DNA of 64,000 bases, from positions 3,781,531 through 3,845,530 of the forward strand of contig FO203512.1 of the NCBI GenBank assembly GCA_000967895.1, read 5' to 3'. Origin of the DNA: Oleispira antarctica RB-8. Lineage in GTDB: Bacteria > Pseudomonadota > Gammaproteobacteria > Pseudomonadales > Oceanobacteraceae. The notes beneath the pieces are model-generated. The model was not told the DNA's origin, did no database searches, and saw only the letters and a list, made by a program, of their open reading frames with translations. Every line of letters starts with the position of its first letter. Within the stretch, counting starts at the first letter, position 1. Of the stretch, positions 46,167-55,129 are shown one piece after another. A program made the translations under genes and the position numbers.

Positions 46167-46552
46167 TTTATTTTCGGAACTTCAACACCCAATATTTCTT
46201 CGGTGAGCTTTAAATTGTCACGCCTTAAAAAAGGAACTAACTCTACCATCAAGGTTCTAGGATCTATAATTGTATAGCTTGATTCAGAACAACCCGTCCC
46301 ACCGCAGCGAGCATTAATAAGAGCTTTAAATTGGTTCCTCTTGTTCTTTACACATAAGAAATTAGTGTAATCGATACTGTGCTTCCACAAAGAAGTTTCT
46401 CGCTCATTACTCTTTGCTTTTATATGAAGCCTAGAGCTTTCGTATTCACCGACAGTTTCGATATAAAAAGTAGCGTCTCCGCACTTATACTCTTTCCCTA
46501 AAGCAGATACAGATAGAGCCGCTAAAAATATGATACTAAATAATTTACCCAT
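46163..46552 (-). CDS. Small exported protein, 129 aa
   Basis: Start ATG 46552 (RBS AAGGAAGG); the frame upstream reads through promoter block 4 and is rejected. Signal peptide (IIFLAALSVSALG), then a domain with Cys pairs (YKCGDATF, FLCVKNKR, ARCGGTGCSES). Unknown role. Stop codon merged with the attC. Confidence 0.68.
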   Translation of the reverse strand: MGKLFSIIFLAALSVSALGKEYKCGDATFYIETVGEYESSRLHIKAKSNERETSLWKHSIDYTNFLCVKNKRNQFKALINARCGGTGCSESSYTIIDPRTLMVELVPFLRRDNLKLTEEILGVEVPKIK

Positions 46553-46564
46553 AACCTTCCTTGG

Positions 46565-46712
46565 AAAATAACAGCATGCCATACGAACCGATGCCGCATA
46601 ACCCCTTATAAACGGGAAAGGCGAACGAAGAGAATTCTTCTTTGAAATCATACGACTGTCCCTGTTATTGATAGCGGAGACAGTATATTCAACGTTCGCT
46701 TTTGTCAATTTG
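46565..46712 (-). promoter_or_regulatory. Shared promoter/leader block, copy 4
   Basis: TTGACA (46703-46708 on the minus strand), 15 bases to TATACT (46682-46687), the CTGTCTCCG/CAGGGACAG hairpin, and a leader (TTATAAGGGGTTATGCGGCAT) like that of copy 2. Copies 2 and 4 precede different genes, so the block itself has moved or been inherited as a unit. Confidence 0.75.
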
Positions 46713-46795
46713 ATATCAAATCCAGCCCTCCATTCGGTTAACACATAAATATCGTATTAACCGAACGCCCCTACCTATTCCATAGCTTCTAAACC

Positions 46796-47485
46796 CTAAC
46801 CCTTATTAGGATTCAATATATACTTCCCACCCGTCGTTTTAGCATTATACTTCTCAATAACCTCAGGCGTCATCGCCTCCTCAAAAGACAGCTCCACCGT
46901 CGATTCAATCACAAACGTCGTATTAATCTCATCAGCCACACGTTTATACAACTCGCCTACTCTTGCAGGCTTTAACTTACCCAGAAAACGCATCAACAAC
47001 CAACCCCCCACACTCCATGTCATACCAAATGCACGGTTAAGCAGCGTCGGTGAAAAATCTAACCCACCATAAATGTACACCTGCTTGTTATCCACAGAGC
47101 CATACGTATTGAAACCCGTCGCCTCTTTACTGCCGACCGCTTCCATAGTCGCTAGAATATCACCCGCCAACTCACCACCGCCGATCGCGTCAAACGCCAG
47201 CGTTGCACCCGTGGCATCAATCGCCTTGTACAAATCGTTCTTGAAACTCTCACTCGAAGAATTAACAACAAACTTCGCACCCAACTTCGTTAACAAATCG
47301 ACCTGCTCTTGCTTACGCACAATATTAACTAACGCCACGCCTTCCTTAATGCACACCTTATTCAACATAATACCCAGACTGGAAGCCGCCGCCGTATGAA
47401 CAAGCGCCGTGTGGCCTTCCATACGCATCGTCTCAACCATACCCATCGCCGTCAGCGGATTAACAAACGACGAAGCCGCCGCATG
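46796..47485 (-). pseudogene. Dehydrogenase remnant 9 (codon 148 to stop)
   Basis: Open and nearly identical to the full copy from about codon 148 (AAASSFVNPLT). Begins at CTAACCC and ends at GCCGCCGCATG, then unrelated sequence. It is the remnant nearest the full gene. 47486-47612 is featureless. Confidence 0.92.
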
Positions 47486-47612
47486 GGCGTCGTAGAGAGT
47501 TCGTCCATAAGAGTAGACCCCTACAAATTAATATTATGTGATCATTATTTCATATTCCTAATCGCTACCTCAATTTAAAAATGAAATAATAAAAATTGCA
47601 AATCATCTATTG

Positions 47613-48206
47613 TTACTTATAACCTGACTCATTCATCAATGTTTTATATGTAGCAAAAAACTTCTTTTTGCATACATCATCAAATTCAACATCAAATCCT
47701 GTCACTCTCTGTATGCGCACCACCATCTTAGAAACAACATTCGGGGCTTCATTATAATCAAATGTAAAATGGCTACTAAGAAATATATCACCGTACATCC
47801 ATTTCTGGCCTTTTATTGGCGATAAATCCAATTCAATATACACATTACTTTTAATACCAGTGCCTTCTGTGTCAGCTCTTGCAGATACACGAAGTACTTT
47901 CCAGCCTTCGATATTTTTATTATTTATCCATTTACATCCAAATATTTTATTTTCTAGGGTATAAAATTTTCTACTAATAAAAATCTTAGCATTATAGCTA
48001 AGCATACCAACGGCAAAGAAAAGTAAAATAAGAGAGAATAGTAAAAAATGAAAATAATCGTGTTCTTGAGTGTAGTTATAAATAGCACCTAAAAAAACAA
48101 CACTCGACACACCAAAAAATATCTTACCCAATAACTTGAACGGTTTACTGAGCTCACTAGGGATTTCTATCTTTTCGTTAACATCTAACATTATTGACAT
48201 ATCCAC
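47613..48206 (-). CDS. Membrane protein, 197 aa
   Basis: Two adjacent helices (about 26-46 and 51-68), then a soluble C-terminal domain (WKVLRVSARADTEGTG). Resembles small PH-like or DUF-type membrane-anchored proteins, but I do not assign a family. Sits alone between remnant 9 and the full dehydrogenase. Confidence 0.62.
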   Translation of the reverse strand: MDMSIMLDVNEKIEIPSELSKPFKLLGKIFFGVSSVVFLGAIYNYTQEHDYFHFLLFSLILLFFAVGMLSYNAKIFISRKFYTLENKIFGCKWINNKNIEGWKVLRVSARADTEGTGIKSNVYIELDLSPIKGQKWMYGDIFLSSHFTFDYNEAPNVVSKMVVRIQRVTGFDVEFDDVCKKKFFATYKTLMNESGYK

Positions 48207-48597
48207 TCATCTAAAACACTACTCGGATATTCATATTAAAGAATTCCTATTCCAGAGTAAAATTTGAATAACATTTATTTTTGAAGTTTCAATTATTTTA
48301 ACACCATACTGGAACTCACCAGTGCATTAGTAATACTTTGAAACAGTCATTCAGAGACAGACCCAATCCTCAGAAATACCATGATATTAATTCTGGATTA
48401 AAGGTAAATAAAAATCAGTTTACAAGTCGTTACTCTTAGCGGCATTGAATTCAAAAATAATCACTCAATTGCACTTATTTAGATCATGAGTTTATTTTTC
48501 GACCAGGATGAGTGTCTTAATTATTCTATAAACGAGAGCGTATTCGTTACTATAAAATACGCGCCCTATAATACCCGTGTTTTAGCCCTCCGCTCGC
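48207..48597. other. Non-coding gap
   Basis: About 390 bases between the 197-residue gene and the full dehydrogenase 3' end. No gene or attC arm could be supported; the last 30 bases (AGCCCTCCGCTCGCC before 48598) match the flank of remnant 3. Confidence 0.3.
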
Positions 48598-49719
48598 CTA
48601 ACCCTTATTAGGGTTCAATATGTACTTCCCACCCGTAGTCTTAGCATTATATTTCTCAATAACCTCTGGCGTCATCGCTTCCTCAAAAGACAGCTCCACC
48701 GTCGATTCAATCGCAAACGTCGTATTAATCTCATCGGCCACACGCTTATACAACTCACCCACTCTTGCAGGCTTCAACTTACCCAGAAAACGCATCAACA
48801 ACCAACCACCCACACTCCACGTCATACCAAAGGCACGGTTAAGCAGCGTCGGTGAAAAATCTAACCCACCATAAATGTACACCTGCTTGTTATCCACAGA
48901 GCCATACGTATTGAAACCCGTCGCCTCTTTACTGCCGACCGCTTCCATAGTCGCTAGAATATCACCCGCCAACTCACCACCGCCGATCGCGTCAAACGCC
49001 AGCGTTGCACCTGTGGCATCAATCGCCTTATACAAATCTTTCTTAAAACTCTCACTCGAAGAATTAACAACAAACTTCGCACCCAACTTCGTTAACAAAT
49101 CGACCTGTTCTTGCTTACGCACAATATTAACTAACGCCACGCCTTCCTTAATGCAGACTTTATTCAACATAATACCCAGACTGGAAGCCGCCGCCGTATG
49201 AACAAGCGCCGTGTGGCCTTCCATACGCATCGTCTCAACCATACCCAACGCCGTCAGCGGATTAACAAACGACGAAGCCGCTGCATGAGGTGTCGTACCG
49301 TCGTGATGCACTATGCAAGCTTGCACAGGCACGCAGCAATACTGGGTGTAACTCGCCCCTGTTAAGACCGCCACCGTCTTACCCATTAACGCCTGAGCTT
49401 GCTCGCTATCACCCGCAGCGACAACCACCCCCGCACCTTCGTTACCAATAGGTAATGTCTGATCTAAGCGAGGCTTAATACGAGACAACATGCCTGGATA
49501 AAGTGGCGCGGTTAATACCGTCTTATCATCACTCAATAACGCTTTAGACAAATCTGCAGGACCAAACATAGGCCACATGTCTGACGGGTTAATCGGCGAT
49601 GCTTCCATCTTCACCACAATCTCGTGGGCTTTAGGCTTTGGAACATCGACCTCAACTAAACTGAGTGTTAGCTCACCGTCAGATGAGATGTGGGTAAACA
49701 ACTGCTTTGATTTGTTCAT
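48598..49719 (-). CDS. Medium-chain dehydrogenase/quinone-reductase-like enzyme, the only full copy
   Basis: 373-residue MDR-superfamily oxidoreductase: N-terminal GroES-like domain (VEVDVPKPKAHEIVVKMEA, SPINPSD, IGNEGAGVVV) and a nucleotide-binding Rossmann domain (HTAAASSLGIML near 174-185, KLGAKFVVNS, FDAIGGG). No zinc-ligand pattern, so an enoyl/quinone-reductase type is likely; substrate unknown. RBS AAGGA before ATG 49719. The stop sits in the palindrome AACCCTAATAAGGGTT, directly followed by AGGCG. This gene is the parent of nine remnants to its left, all in the same orientation. Confidence 0.93.
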   Translation of the reverse strand: MNKSKQLFTHISSDGELTLSLVEVDVPKPKAHEIVVKMEASPINPSDMWPMFGPADLSKALLSDDKTVLTAPLYPGMLSRIKPRLDQTLPIGNEGAGVVVAAGDSEQAQALMGKTVAVLTGASYTQYCCVPVQACIVHHDGTTPHAAASSFVNPLTALGMVETMRMEGHTALVHTAAASSLGIMLNKVCIKEGVALVNIVRKQEQVDLLTKLGAKFVVNSSSESFKKDLYKAIDATGATLAFDAIGGGELAGDILATMEAVGSKEATGFNTYGSVDNKQVYIYGGLDFSPTLLNRAFGMTWSVGGWLLMRFLGKLKPARVGELYKRVADEINTTFAIESTVELSFEEAMTPEVIEKYNAKTTGGKYILNPNKG

Positions 49720-49778
49720 GTTTGCTGTGTTCCTTTTTTATTGGCCTGTCAGGTTGCGCTTCGAGTGTTGGGGGTGTA

Positions 49779-50537
49779 TTAGTTACTCTCTATCAATTCT
49801 TCTACATCACTAAAATTGTAATCATCATTTGATTTCAAATATTCTGATATAGAACGAGAAATCATATCTAAGTCTTCGGACTTCTTCAGTTTTTTTAGTA
49901 AAGTAATTATTCGGCCTGAAATGAAAATTATTGATACACTGCTATCAATCCTGTCGTTAAATAACTGGAATGCTGAGTCTGTGATTACATTGCCTTTAGG
50001 TGTCTCACCATATGATTTTCTATTTTTAATTGGAATATGTAGATGATTGCTATTAGTTGAAGCAATCATATCTGCATGTTGCATACAGTTTCGAATATTT
50101 CGTTTGTCTCGCTCTAATTCCTTACACATACTCCAAACTGTATATACCAATGCAACTTTAAACTTTTTTTCCTTCTGTAAAAATATTCGCATTTGGTTAG
50201 AGATTTCAGCTTGTGAAACAGTATCTCTGAATTTTTCATTAATTTCACAAAGACTCCTCCACCCTTCTTCGCTCCTTTTTGCTAATTGTAAATACATTGG
50301 GAGTCTCAACCTTTCTTTCAACATTAAGTCATGAGCATCATCTGATTCAAATGCCAAAATCAATTTCTCACATGCCTCATTATATTGTTTAGCTTTCTTT
50401 AATGCAGCAGCTTCCTTTAAGATTACTCTTGCTGGACTAATTTCATTATTCACGACTAAACGACCACTAAAAATCACCTCTACCTCCTCCTCTTTTGAGA
50501 AAGTTTTATTTATAATTTTCATTACCGATTTGAACAT
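49779..50537 (-). CDS. Hypothetical protein with TPR-like helices, 252 aa
   Basis: From ATG 50537 (RBS AAGGGGG). Helical, with a probable TPR-type stretch (ALKKAKQYNEACEKLILAFE near 44-63). No signal or membrane helix. Unknown family. It ends 60 bp before the full dehydrogenase. Confidence 0.6.
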   Translation of the reverse strand: MFKSVMKIINKTFSKEEEVEVIFSGRLVVNNEISPARVILKEAAALKKAKQYNEACEKLILAFESDDAHDLMLKERLRLPMYLQLAKRSEEGWRSLCEINEKFRDTVSQAEISNQMRIFLQKEKKFKVALVYTVWSMCKELERDKRNIRNCMQHADMIASTNSNHLHIPIKNRKSYGETPKGNVITDSAFQLFNDRIDSSVSIIFISGRIITLLKKLKKSEDLDMISRSISEYLKSNDDYNFSDVEELIESN

Positions 50538-50595
50538 TAATAACCCCCTTAACATTACATGGCTATCCATAAAAAAAGCTATTTTTCTTTATTAA

Positions 50596-50770
50596 TCAAG
50601 GGGTCAGAGTAATCAAGGGGTCAGAGTACTTGATTGAAATAATCTTGGAATCAGTTCAGGTGGTTTAAAAAAACTAAAGCACACCTAAAAGTCAACAGAA
50701 TTATTGAGTAACCACTGCAGTTGGCTCAGTCAGAAAAAGTTTCTAGGATTAAGTACTCTGACCCCTTGAT
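50596..50770. mobile_element. MITE-like element, copy 3
   Basis: TIRs TCAAGGGGTCAGAGTACTTG (50613) and CAAGT/TTAAGTACTCTGACCCCTTGA (to 50770). A second left TIR copy lies at 50596-50611, the same doubling as copy 2. Inner sequence matches copies 1 and 2. 50771-50842 is a short AT-rich gap. Confidence 0.88.
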
Positions 50771-50842
50771 CCTTCCCCTTGATCCTTATCCTTGGCACTA
50801 TCGTGGGTGTTCCTATTAGTTTATTTTTAAATTACTAGGCAA

Positions 50843-51898
50843 TCAATCGTTAATAAATTCTTCTAAATGGCGATCAAATGCTGGATATATATTTTTACCA
50901 GAGAAACGTTTATCAAGACTTATTAAGTAACTTGCTCCAGCAGGATTATTAGCTGAACTAGTTGTTTTTTTATAGTCCACATATGAAGCAATAGCCCCGA
51001 TCAACAAACTTGTACTTAGAGCAGTTAATGAGAATGGGGTTGTAGCTGCGGCTGCTATAGCTCCAAACGCAGTTAAAGAAGTGGGTGTCCCCATAGCAAA
51101 TAAAGAGCCTATTGCTCCTTTATTCAAGAAGCCTTGAGATGCCCTCAGATCTCCTTTGGCTCTCATCAAATCATTCTTATAATCAGTAAAAATAGTATGA
51201 GCATGATCATTACTTTCACAGACGTGTAATTCTCCAGAAAATCTTAACAATTCCTCTCTAAATTTTTCTTTTTCATCTTTAGACTCCCTTACTGCTTTAG
51301 CAATATTTTTCATTGATACAGTTGTTAAGTCTCGAGGAATAAGATCGTTAATAATTAAAGATGAGTAATAACCAGCGGCTTCTTCGTTATAAATGTGTTC
51401 ATCGAAATTAGCTAACTCTGAAAAATATGCTCCGATAGCAAAATTATATGGATCATTCGTCCCTCTTTCTAAGAGCCGTCTTTCTGCAACAACCTGAGCT
51501 AAAAAATACATGTAGCCTCTAGCGATTTCAGAAGGTAACTCAAGCCATCCATCTTTTGTATAACCTCTAGAGTAAGCATCAAGAATAGGATATAAATTTG
51601 CGTCTATTTTCTCTGGGTGTACAAAAGAGGATCCAGTCTTCTCTAGGCCAGCAGGCGTAAAAGGAATAGAACCCATAAACTCTTTAAAGTTTTTTACTAC
51701 TCCTTTAACGTCATCATCTTCTAGGATAATTGACCTTATAAGATCATTATCAATTGCTTCTTTAATTTCATCCGAGTCATTCGGAACATAATCTTTGGGA
51801 ACTATTCTGTAAACCTTATCCCAAACAAGCAAGGAAGATTTCAACCACTCTTCGTCACGTATTTCTATTGTTGGGTAATATAATATTGAATTACGCAT
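50843..51898 (-). CDS. DUF6236 family protein
   Basis: 351 residues beginning ILYYPTIEIRDEEWLKSSLL, WDKVYRIVP, the opening of DUF6236. A C-terminal hydrophobic patch (LTAFGAIAAAATTPFSLTAL) may be a membrane helix pair. DUF6236 genes lie in defence and accessory islands; function unknown. Behind the 51914 attC. Confidence 0.72.
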   Translation of the reverse strand: MRNSILYYPTIEIRDEEWLKSSLLVWDKVYRIVPKDYVPNDSDEIKEAIDNDLIRSIILEDDDVKGVVKNFKEFMGSIPFTPAGLEKTGSSFVHPEKIDANLYPILDAYSRGYTKDGWLELPSEIARGYMYFLAQVVAERRLLERGTNDPYNFAIGAYFSELANFDEHIYNEEAAGYYSSLIINDLIPRDLTTVSMKNIAKAVRESKDEKEKFREELLRFSGELHVCESNDHAHTIFTDYKNDLMRAKGDLRASQGFLNKGAIGSLFAMGTPTSLTAFGAIAAAATTPFSLTALSTSLLIGAIASYVDYKKTTSSANNPAGASYLISLDKRFSGKNIYPAFDRHLEEFIND

Positions 51899-51913
51899 AT
51901 ATCTCCATATGGT

Positions 51914-52015
51914 TGCCTAATGCTTTGCTAAACGGCAATAAAATAGTTAACTAAAATTAGTGGAAAACGAACAAAATCCATATTTTTTTGTCCGCTTAAA
52001 CATGATACTAGGCGC
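51914..52015 (-). other. attC-like site
   Basis: GCCTAATGCTTTGCTAAACGGC at the left and GTCCGCTTAAACATGATACTAGGC at the right are imperfectly complementary arms with GCCTAA/CTAGGC ends, about 100 bp. Located between DUF262 and DUF6236 genes, overlapping the end of the former. Confidence 0.7.
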
Positions 52016-52017
52016 AT

Positions 52018-53748
52018 CTACTCAAACAAAGACACACACAAAAGGTTATAAAGGTATTTGCCTATTTTTTGAGTTCTCTCATCAACTTCACTTTCCCCCC
52101 AAGGAGAACTACTTTCAATAAAATTAGAACTTAAGGGGAAACCCATACGATCCAATATACTGAGTTTATCGTCAGGCGACTTTGCACCTAACGTAACGGA
52201 ATTTGTTTCTTTGTCTACTAGTACTAAGTTTCCTATTCCACCAATTAAATCTTCAGATAAACCATCTTTAATTTTTGTCTGTGGGATTAAGTGTTCAATT
52301 GTTAGATTGTTAAAATCAACGGGTAATGCATTACCATTGGTTGGTATTAATTTAGAAAGAGCGTAACGAATGGCTACTTTATGCTTAGTTTTATTAGACA
52401 AATAGCAAAGCTCACTGAATTTAACTACAAATTCATTTTCATCTGGTAACTTTGATTTATGAAATGCATTTAACTCATTCAATACCTTTTGAACATCAGA
52501 ATTTTCTACAGCATTATTTAATAATATGGCTATACGAGAATAGTTTGTTGAAATAGAGCCGGAAGATCTCTGTGATGTGATTGAGTTAAAACAATAATGA
52601 AAAGCCTCGATTTTATAGAGTGCCCCTTTCAAGTTTTTAAGTGATAACTTTTTATCGCTGTACGCTTTTAGTAATCCAAGTGTCATTGGCGAGTGCTGCT
52701 TAACTTTAAAAGCATTAAGAGTTTCTAAATGAGTTCTAATGATTTGCTCATCTTTACTCCACCTCCCTGATTCTGGGCGAAGCATGTTTGAGTAATGTTT
52801 TGATGATTCCGATAAGTCATTAATAAGTGTTTTAGCTAAGTCCTCATCATTGGCAATAAACAACTTCACTTTTGAGAATAACCTCTTATCTGTAGAATAT
52901 TCATGTTGTGCTAGCCAAAAATGAAGTAAAAAGGTGTCTAAAGCTCCAGAATCACCGATATCATCAAATTGTTTAACAATAAAATTCCACTTTTCTTTAG
53001 CTTGATCTAACGTACAGCTTTTATTTTTTAATTTTTTAAGAATTAGATTTTTAACTAAGTCTGAGGTAGTTAAGTCTCTACCTCGTGCATTTAGGGTTTC
53101 AAAAATCAAATATGCGTCATCTTCATTATCTAATTGAATAAATACTAATTTCAGCGAAAGAATCTTATTTCTTAATTCCTTTAATTGCACAACAGGATCA
53201 GAACTATGATTTGTGAATAAGGATGGTTGTACTTCACCTATATCCTCAAGTTCAGGAATATAGGAACTAACCTTATTAGTTAAAATATCAAATGCTACTT
53301 CTAGCTTTTTCTCTTCAACTCCAGCTTCGCAATCAAGATTAAAACCATTGTAGCTTTGAATATGATCTTGAAAATAAGGAAAAGATGTTTCGGAGTTTAG
53401 AATGAACTCTTCTTCATTATCAATGTTAGCTTTTTCAACGTACTTATGGACACCTTTTGCAAGGTTCTCTTCACCTAGCTTGAGAAAACCATTTCGAATC
53501 ACAGACAATAATAATGTAATGGTTGTTAAACGCTGCTGACCATCAACTATACCAAAGTATGGTTTTTGTGTTTGATAAGCAACCATTGAACCAATGAAAT
53601 AATTATCTGATTTTTCGCTAATAATATCATCCCAAAAGCTCTCAACTTCATCAATCCCCCAAGAATAGGGACGTTGAAACCTTGGGATCTTAAAATAACC
53701 AAGAGAAAATATATCTTGGACTTCCTTATCATCAGCTTCAATCTTCAA
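52018..53748 (-). CDS. DUF262/DUF1524 (GmrSD-like) protein
   Basis: 576 residues. The N-terminal DUF262 domain has FKIPRFQRPYSW (about 18-29) and the ParB-like VDGQQRLTTITLLL (about 69-82); the C-terminal DUF1524 nuclease-type domain shows LTIEHLIPQ and IGNLVLVDKETN. Such proteins are nucleotide-dependent type IV restriction enzymes of the GmrSD type or related defence proteins. It is flanked by attC-like sites, thus a defence cassette. Confidence 0.87.
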   Translation of the reverse strand: MKIEADDKEVQDIFSLGYFKIPRFQRPYSWGIDEVESFWDDIISEKSDNYFIGSMVAYQTQKPYFGIVDGQQRLTTITLLLSVIRNGFLKLGEENLAKGVHKYVEKANIDNEEEFILNSETSFPYFQDHIQSYNGFNLDCEAGVEEKKLEVAFDILTNKVSSYIPELEDIGEVQPSLFTNHSSDPVVQLKELRNKILSLKLVFIQLDNEDDAYLIFETLNARGRDLTTSDLVKNLILKKLKNKSCTLDQAKEKWNFIVKQFDDIGDSGALDTFLLHFWLAQHEYSTDKRLFSKVKLFIANDEDLAKTLINDLSESSKHYSNMLRPESGRWSKDEQIIRTHLETLNAFKVKQHSPMTLGLLKAYSDKKLSLKNLKGALYKIEAFHYCFNSITSQRSSGSISTNYSRIAILLNNAVENSDVQKVLNELNAFHKSKLPDENEFVVKFSELCYLSNKTKHKVAIRYALSKLIPTNGNALPVDFNNLTIEHLIPQTKIKDGLSEDLIGGIGNLVLVDKETNSVTLGAKSPDDKLSILDRMGFPLSSNFIESSSPWGESEVDERTQKIGKYLYNLLCVSLFE

Positions 53749-53800
53749 TTTTATTTCCTTTTTAAAATACCAATACTTGAATAATGATTAGCGAATAATC

Positions 53801-53890
53801 GGTGTTATATCAGTAAGTGATCGTTGGCCAAACAGTGGAGCGAAACGAGAACAGGCCAACTATTACGAATCCGACGTCATTGCCTTGTTA
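53801..53890 (-). other. attC-like site, degenerate
   Basis: Minus strand CTAACAAGGCAATGACG at the SIR2 stop, an inner TTGGCC...GGCCAA stem, and a weak far arm (ATATAACACC). The first arm is the classic TAACAAGGCAATG; the far core box is poor. Confidence 0.5.
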
Positions 53891-55084
53891 GTTTTTTAGC
53901 ATTGCTTCAATATCAAAACTCTCAGAGAAGTAGTCTTTGTAAACAGAAATTTCTGAGTCAAGAAAGCCAAACTCATACTTAAATTTGTCAGCGATTCTTT
54001 CTGGATTTGGATCTAATATTTTAATTTTTGGTTTACTTGAACGCTTCATGAATGCGTCAAGAAACAATTTCGTGCTCTTAATATCTGTTTTAGGAAATGA
54101 ATAACCAATTAAAATAATCTCATCTGCGACTTCAATTGCTTTAGCCGTTTTCTCCCACAAACTATCAAACAAATTACCATATTGATCATATTTCTTTTCT
54201 TTTACTGGTGGAATGATCAATGGAATTGTTGCAACACCATGACCTGGGGCTGTTCCCTTTTGTACATGCGGTTTAGGCTGGTTGACTGAAACAATTGCTT
54301 GCCCATCTGGTGCATAAGCGACCATATCTAAATTAACAGGGTAATAGCCGTAAGAAAGACGTTCATATCCATCCATAAATCGTCCTCTATGGCAAGGAAA
54401 TGGCTCCTCTGTCGATTCATAAACATATACATCATTTGGAGCAACGAACTTATTTAGCGTTGTTAAACCTCCAAGTAATGACGGGTGAACCGTTAACCAG
54501 TTTGTTGAACCGTGCAACTTATATAGTTGAGTTGACTTCGAATCGTTGCTTTGGGGATCAGACCAGCCATTTCTATATATTGATTTGGGGTCAAATCCAT
54601 AACCACAGTCTGTTGTCCATGACTTTGTTTCTTCCAACGCCTTTTCAATCAGAGTATCCCAATTGAATGTAGCGATAACATCGTCGACTCCTATATTTTC
54701 AGCCAATTTCAAGTGAGACTTAGAAGTAGGACCATTTTGAATTTCGTTAATCACTGATGCAAACAAATACACTAACTCGTTATACGACATCTGAAGAATC
54801 GTTGATTCTGATTTATTATCTTTGGCTATAGCATCTTGCAAATCGGCCTCTATTGAGGAGTGAAAATCTTCAATGTCTATTCCAGAACGAAAATAGGTGT
54901 ATGGATCAACACCATATTTTTCCATCGCATATAGATTAATTTGGCCTTGTAGAACCCAGAGACTGCTAGATATCTCGAGCTTATCAAATGTATCAAAAAA
55001 ATCACAAGCAATTGGCATTCTAACACCTGTATTAGATTGCCCGTATGCTTTTGATGCACCGGCACCAAGAATAAACAATTTCAC
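53888..55084 (-). CDS. SIR2-like NAD-binding protein
   Basis: 398 residues with SIR2 marks: FILGAGASKAYG at the start, IATFNWDTLIEKAL (about 138-151), LYKLHGSTNWL near 188, and IILIGYSFPKTD near 330. SIR2-like proteins of this type deplete NAD+ on phage infection (ThsA, DSR, SIR2-HerA); this one has no partner domain. It is adjacent to the DUF262 gene but separated by attC debris, so the two are perhaps independent cassettes. Confidence 0.82.
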   Translation of the reverse strand: MKLFILGAGASKAYGQSNTGVRMPIACDFFDTFDKLEISSSLWVLQGQINLYAMEKYGVDPYTYFRSGIDIEDFHSSIEADLQDAIAKDNKSESTILQMSYNELVYLFASVINEIQNGPTSKSHLKLAENIGVDDVIATFNWDTLIEKALEETKSWTTDCGYGFDPKSIYRNGWSDPQSNDSKSTQLYKLHGSTNWLTVHPSLLGGLTTLNKFVAPNDVYVYESTEEPFPCHRGRFMDGYERLSYGYYPVNLDMVAYAPDGQAIVSVNQPKPHVQKGTAPGHGVATIPLIIPPVKEKKYDQYGNLFDSLWEKTAKAIEVADEIILIGYSFPKTDIKSTKLFLDAFMKRSSKPKIKILDPNPERIADKFKYEFGFLDSEISVYKDYFSESFDIEAMLKN

Positions 55085-55129
55085 TAGACCTACCTTTAAA
55101 AACTAACTGAGAAAAGGAGAACAAAGATA

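Noticed and set aside
46553-46744. Longer N-terminus of the exported protein at 46163 and, likewise, of the acetyltransferase at 30964
   Set aside because: Both extensions translate the shared promoter block (giving the same TVSAINNRDSR string), and the internal ATGs have RBS and, for the former, a signal peptide.
48875-49201. A 108-codon frame on the + strand, present also at 41999 and 47073
   Set aside because: It is antisense to the dehydrogenase coding frame and recurs only because the gene is repeated; no RBS and no independent support.
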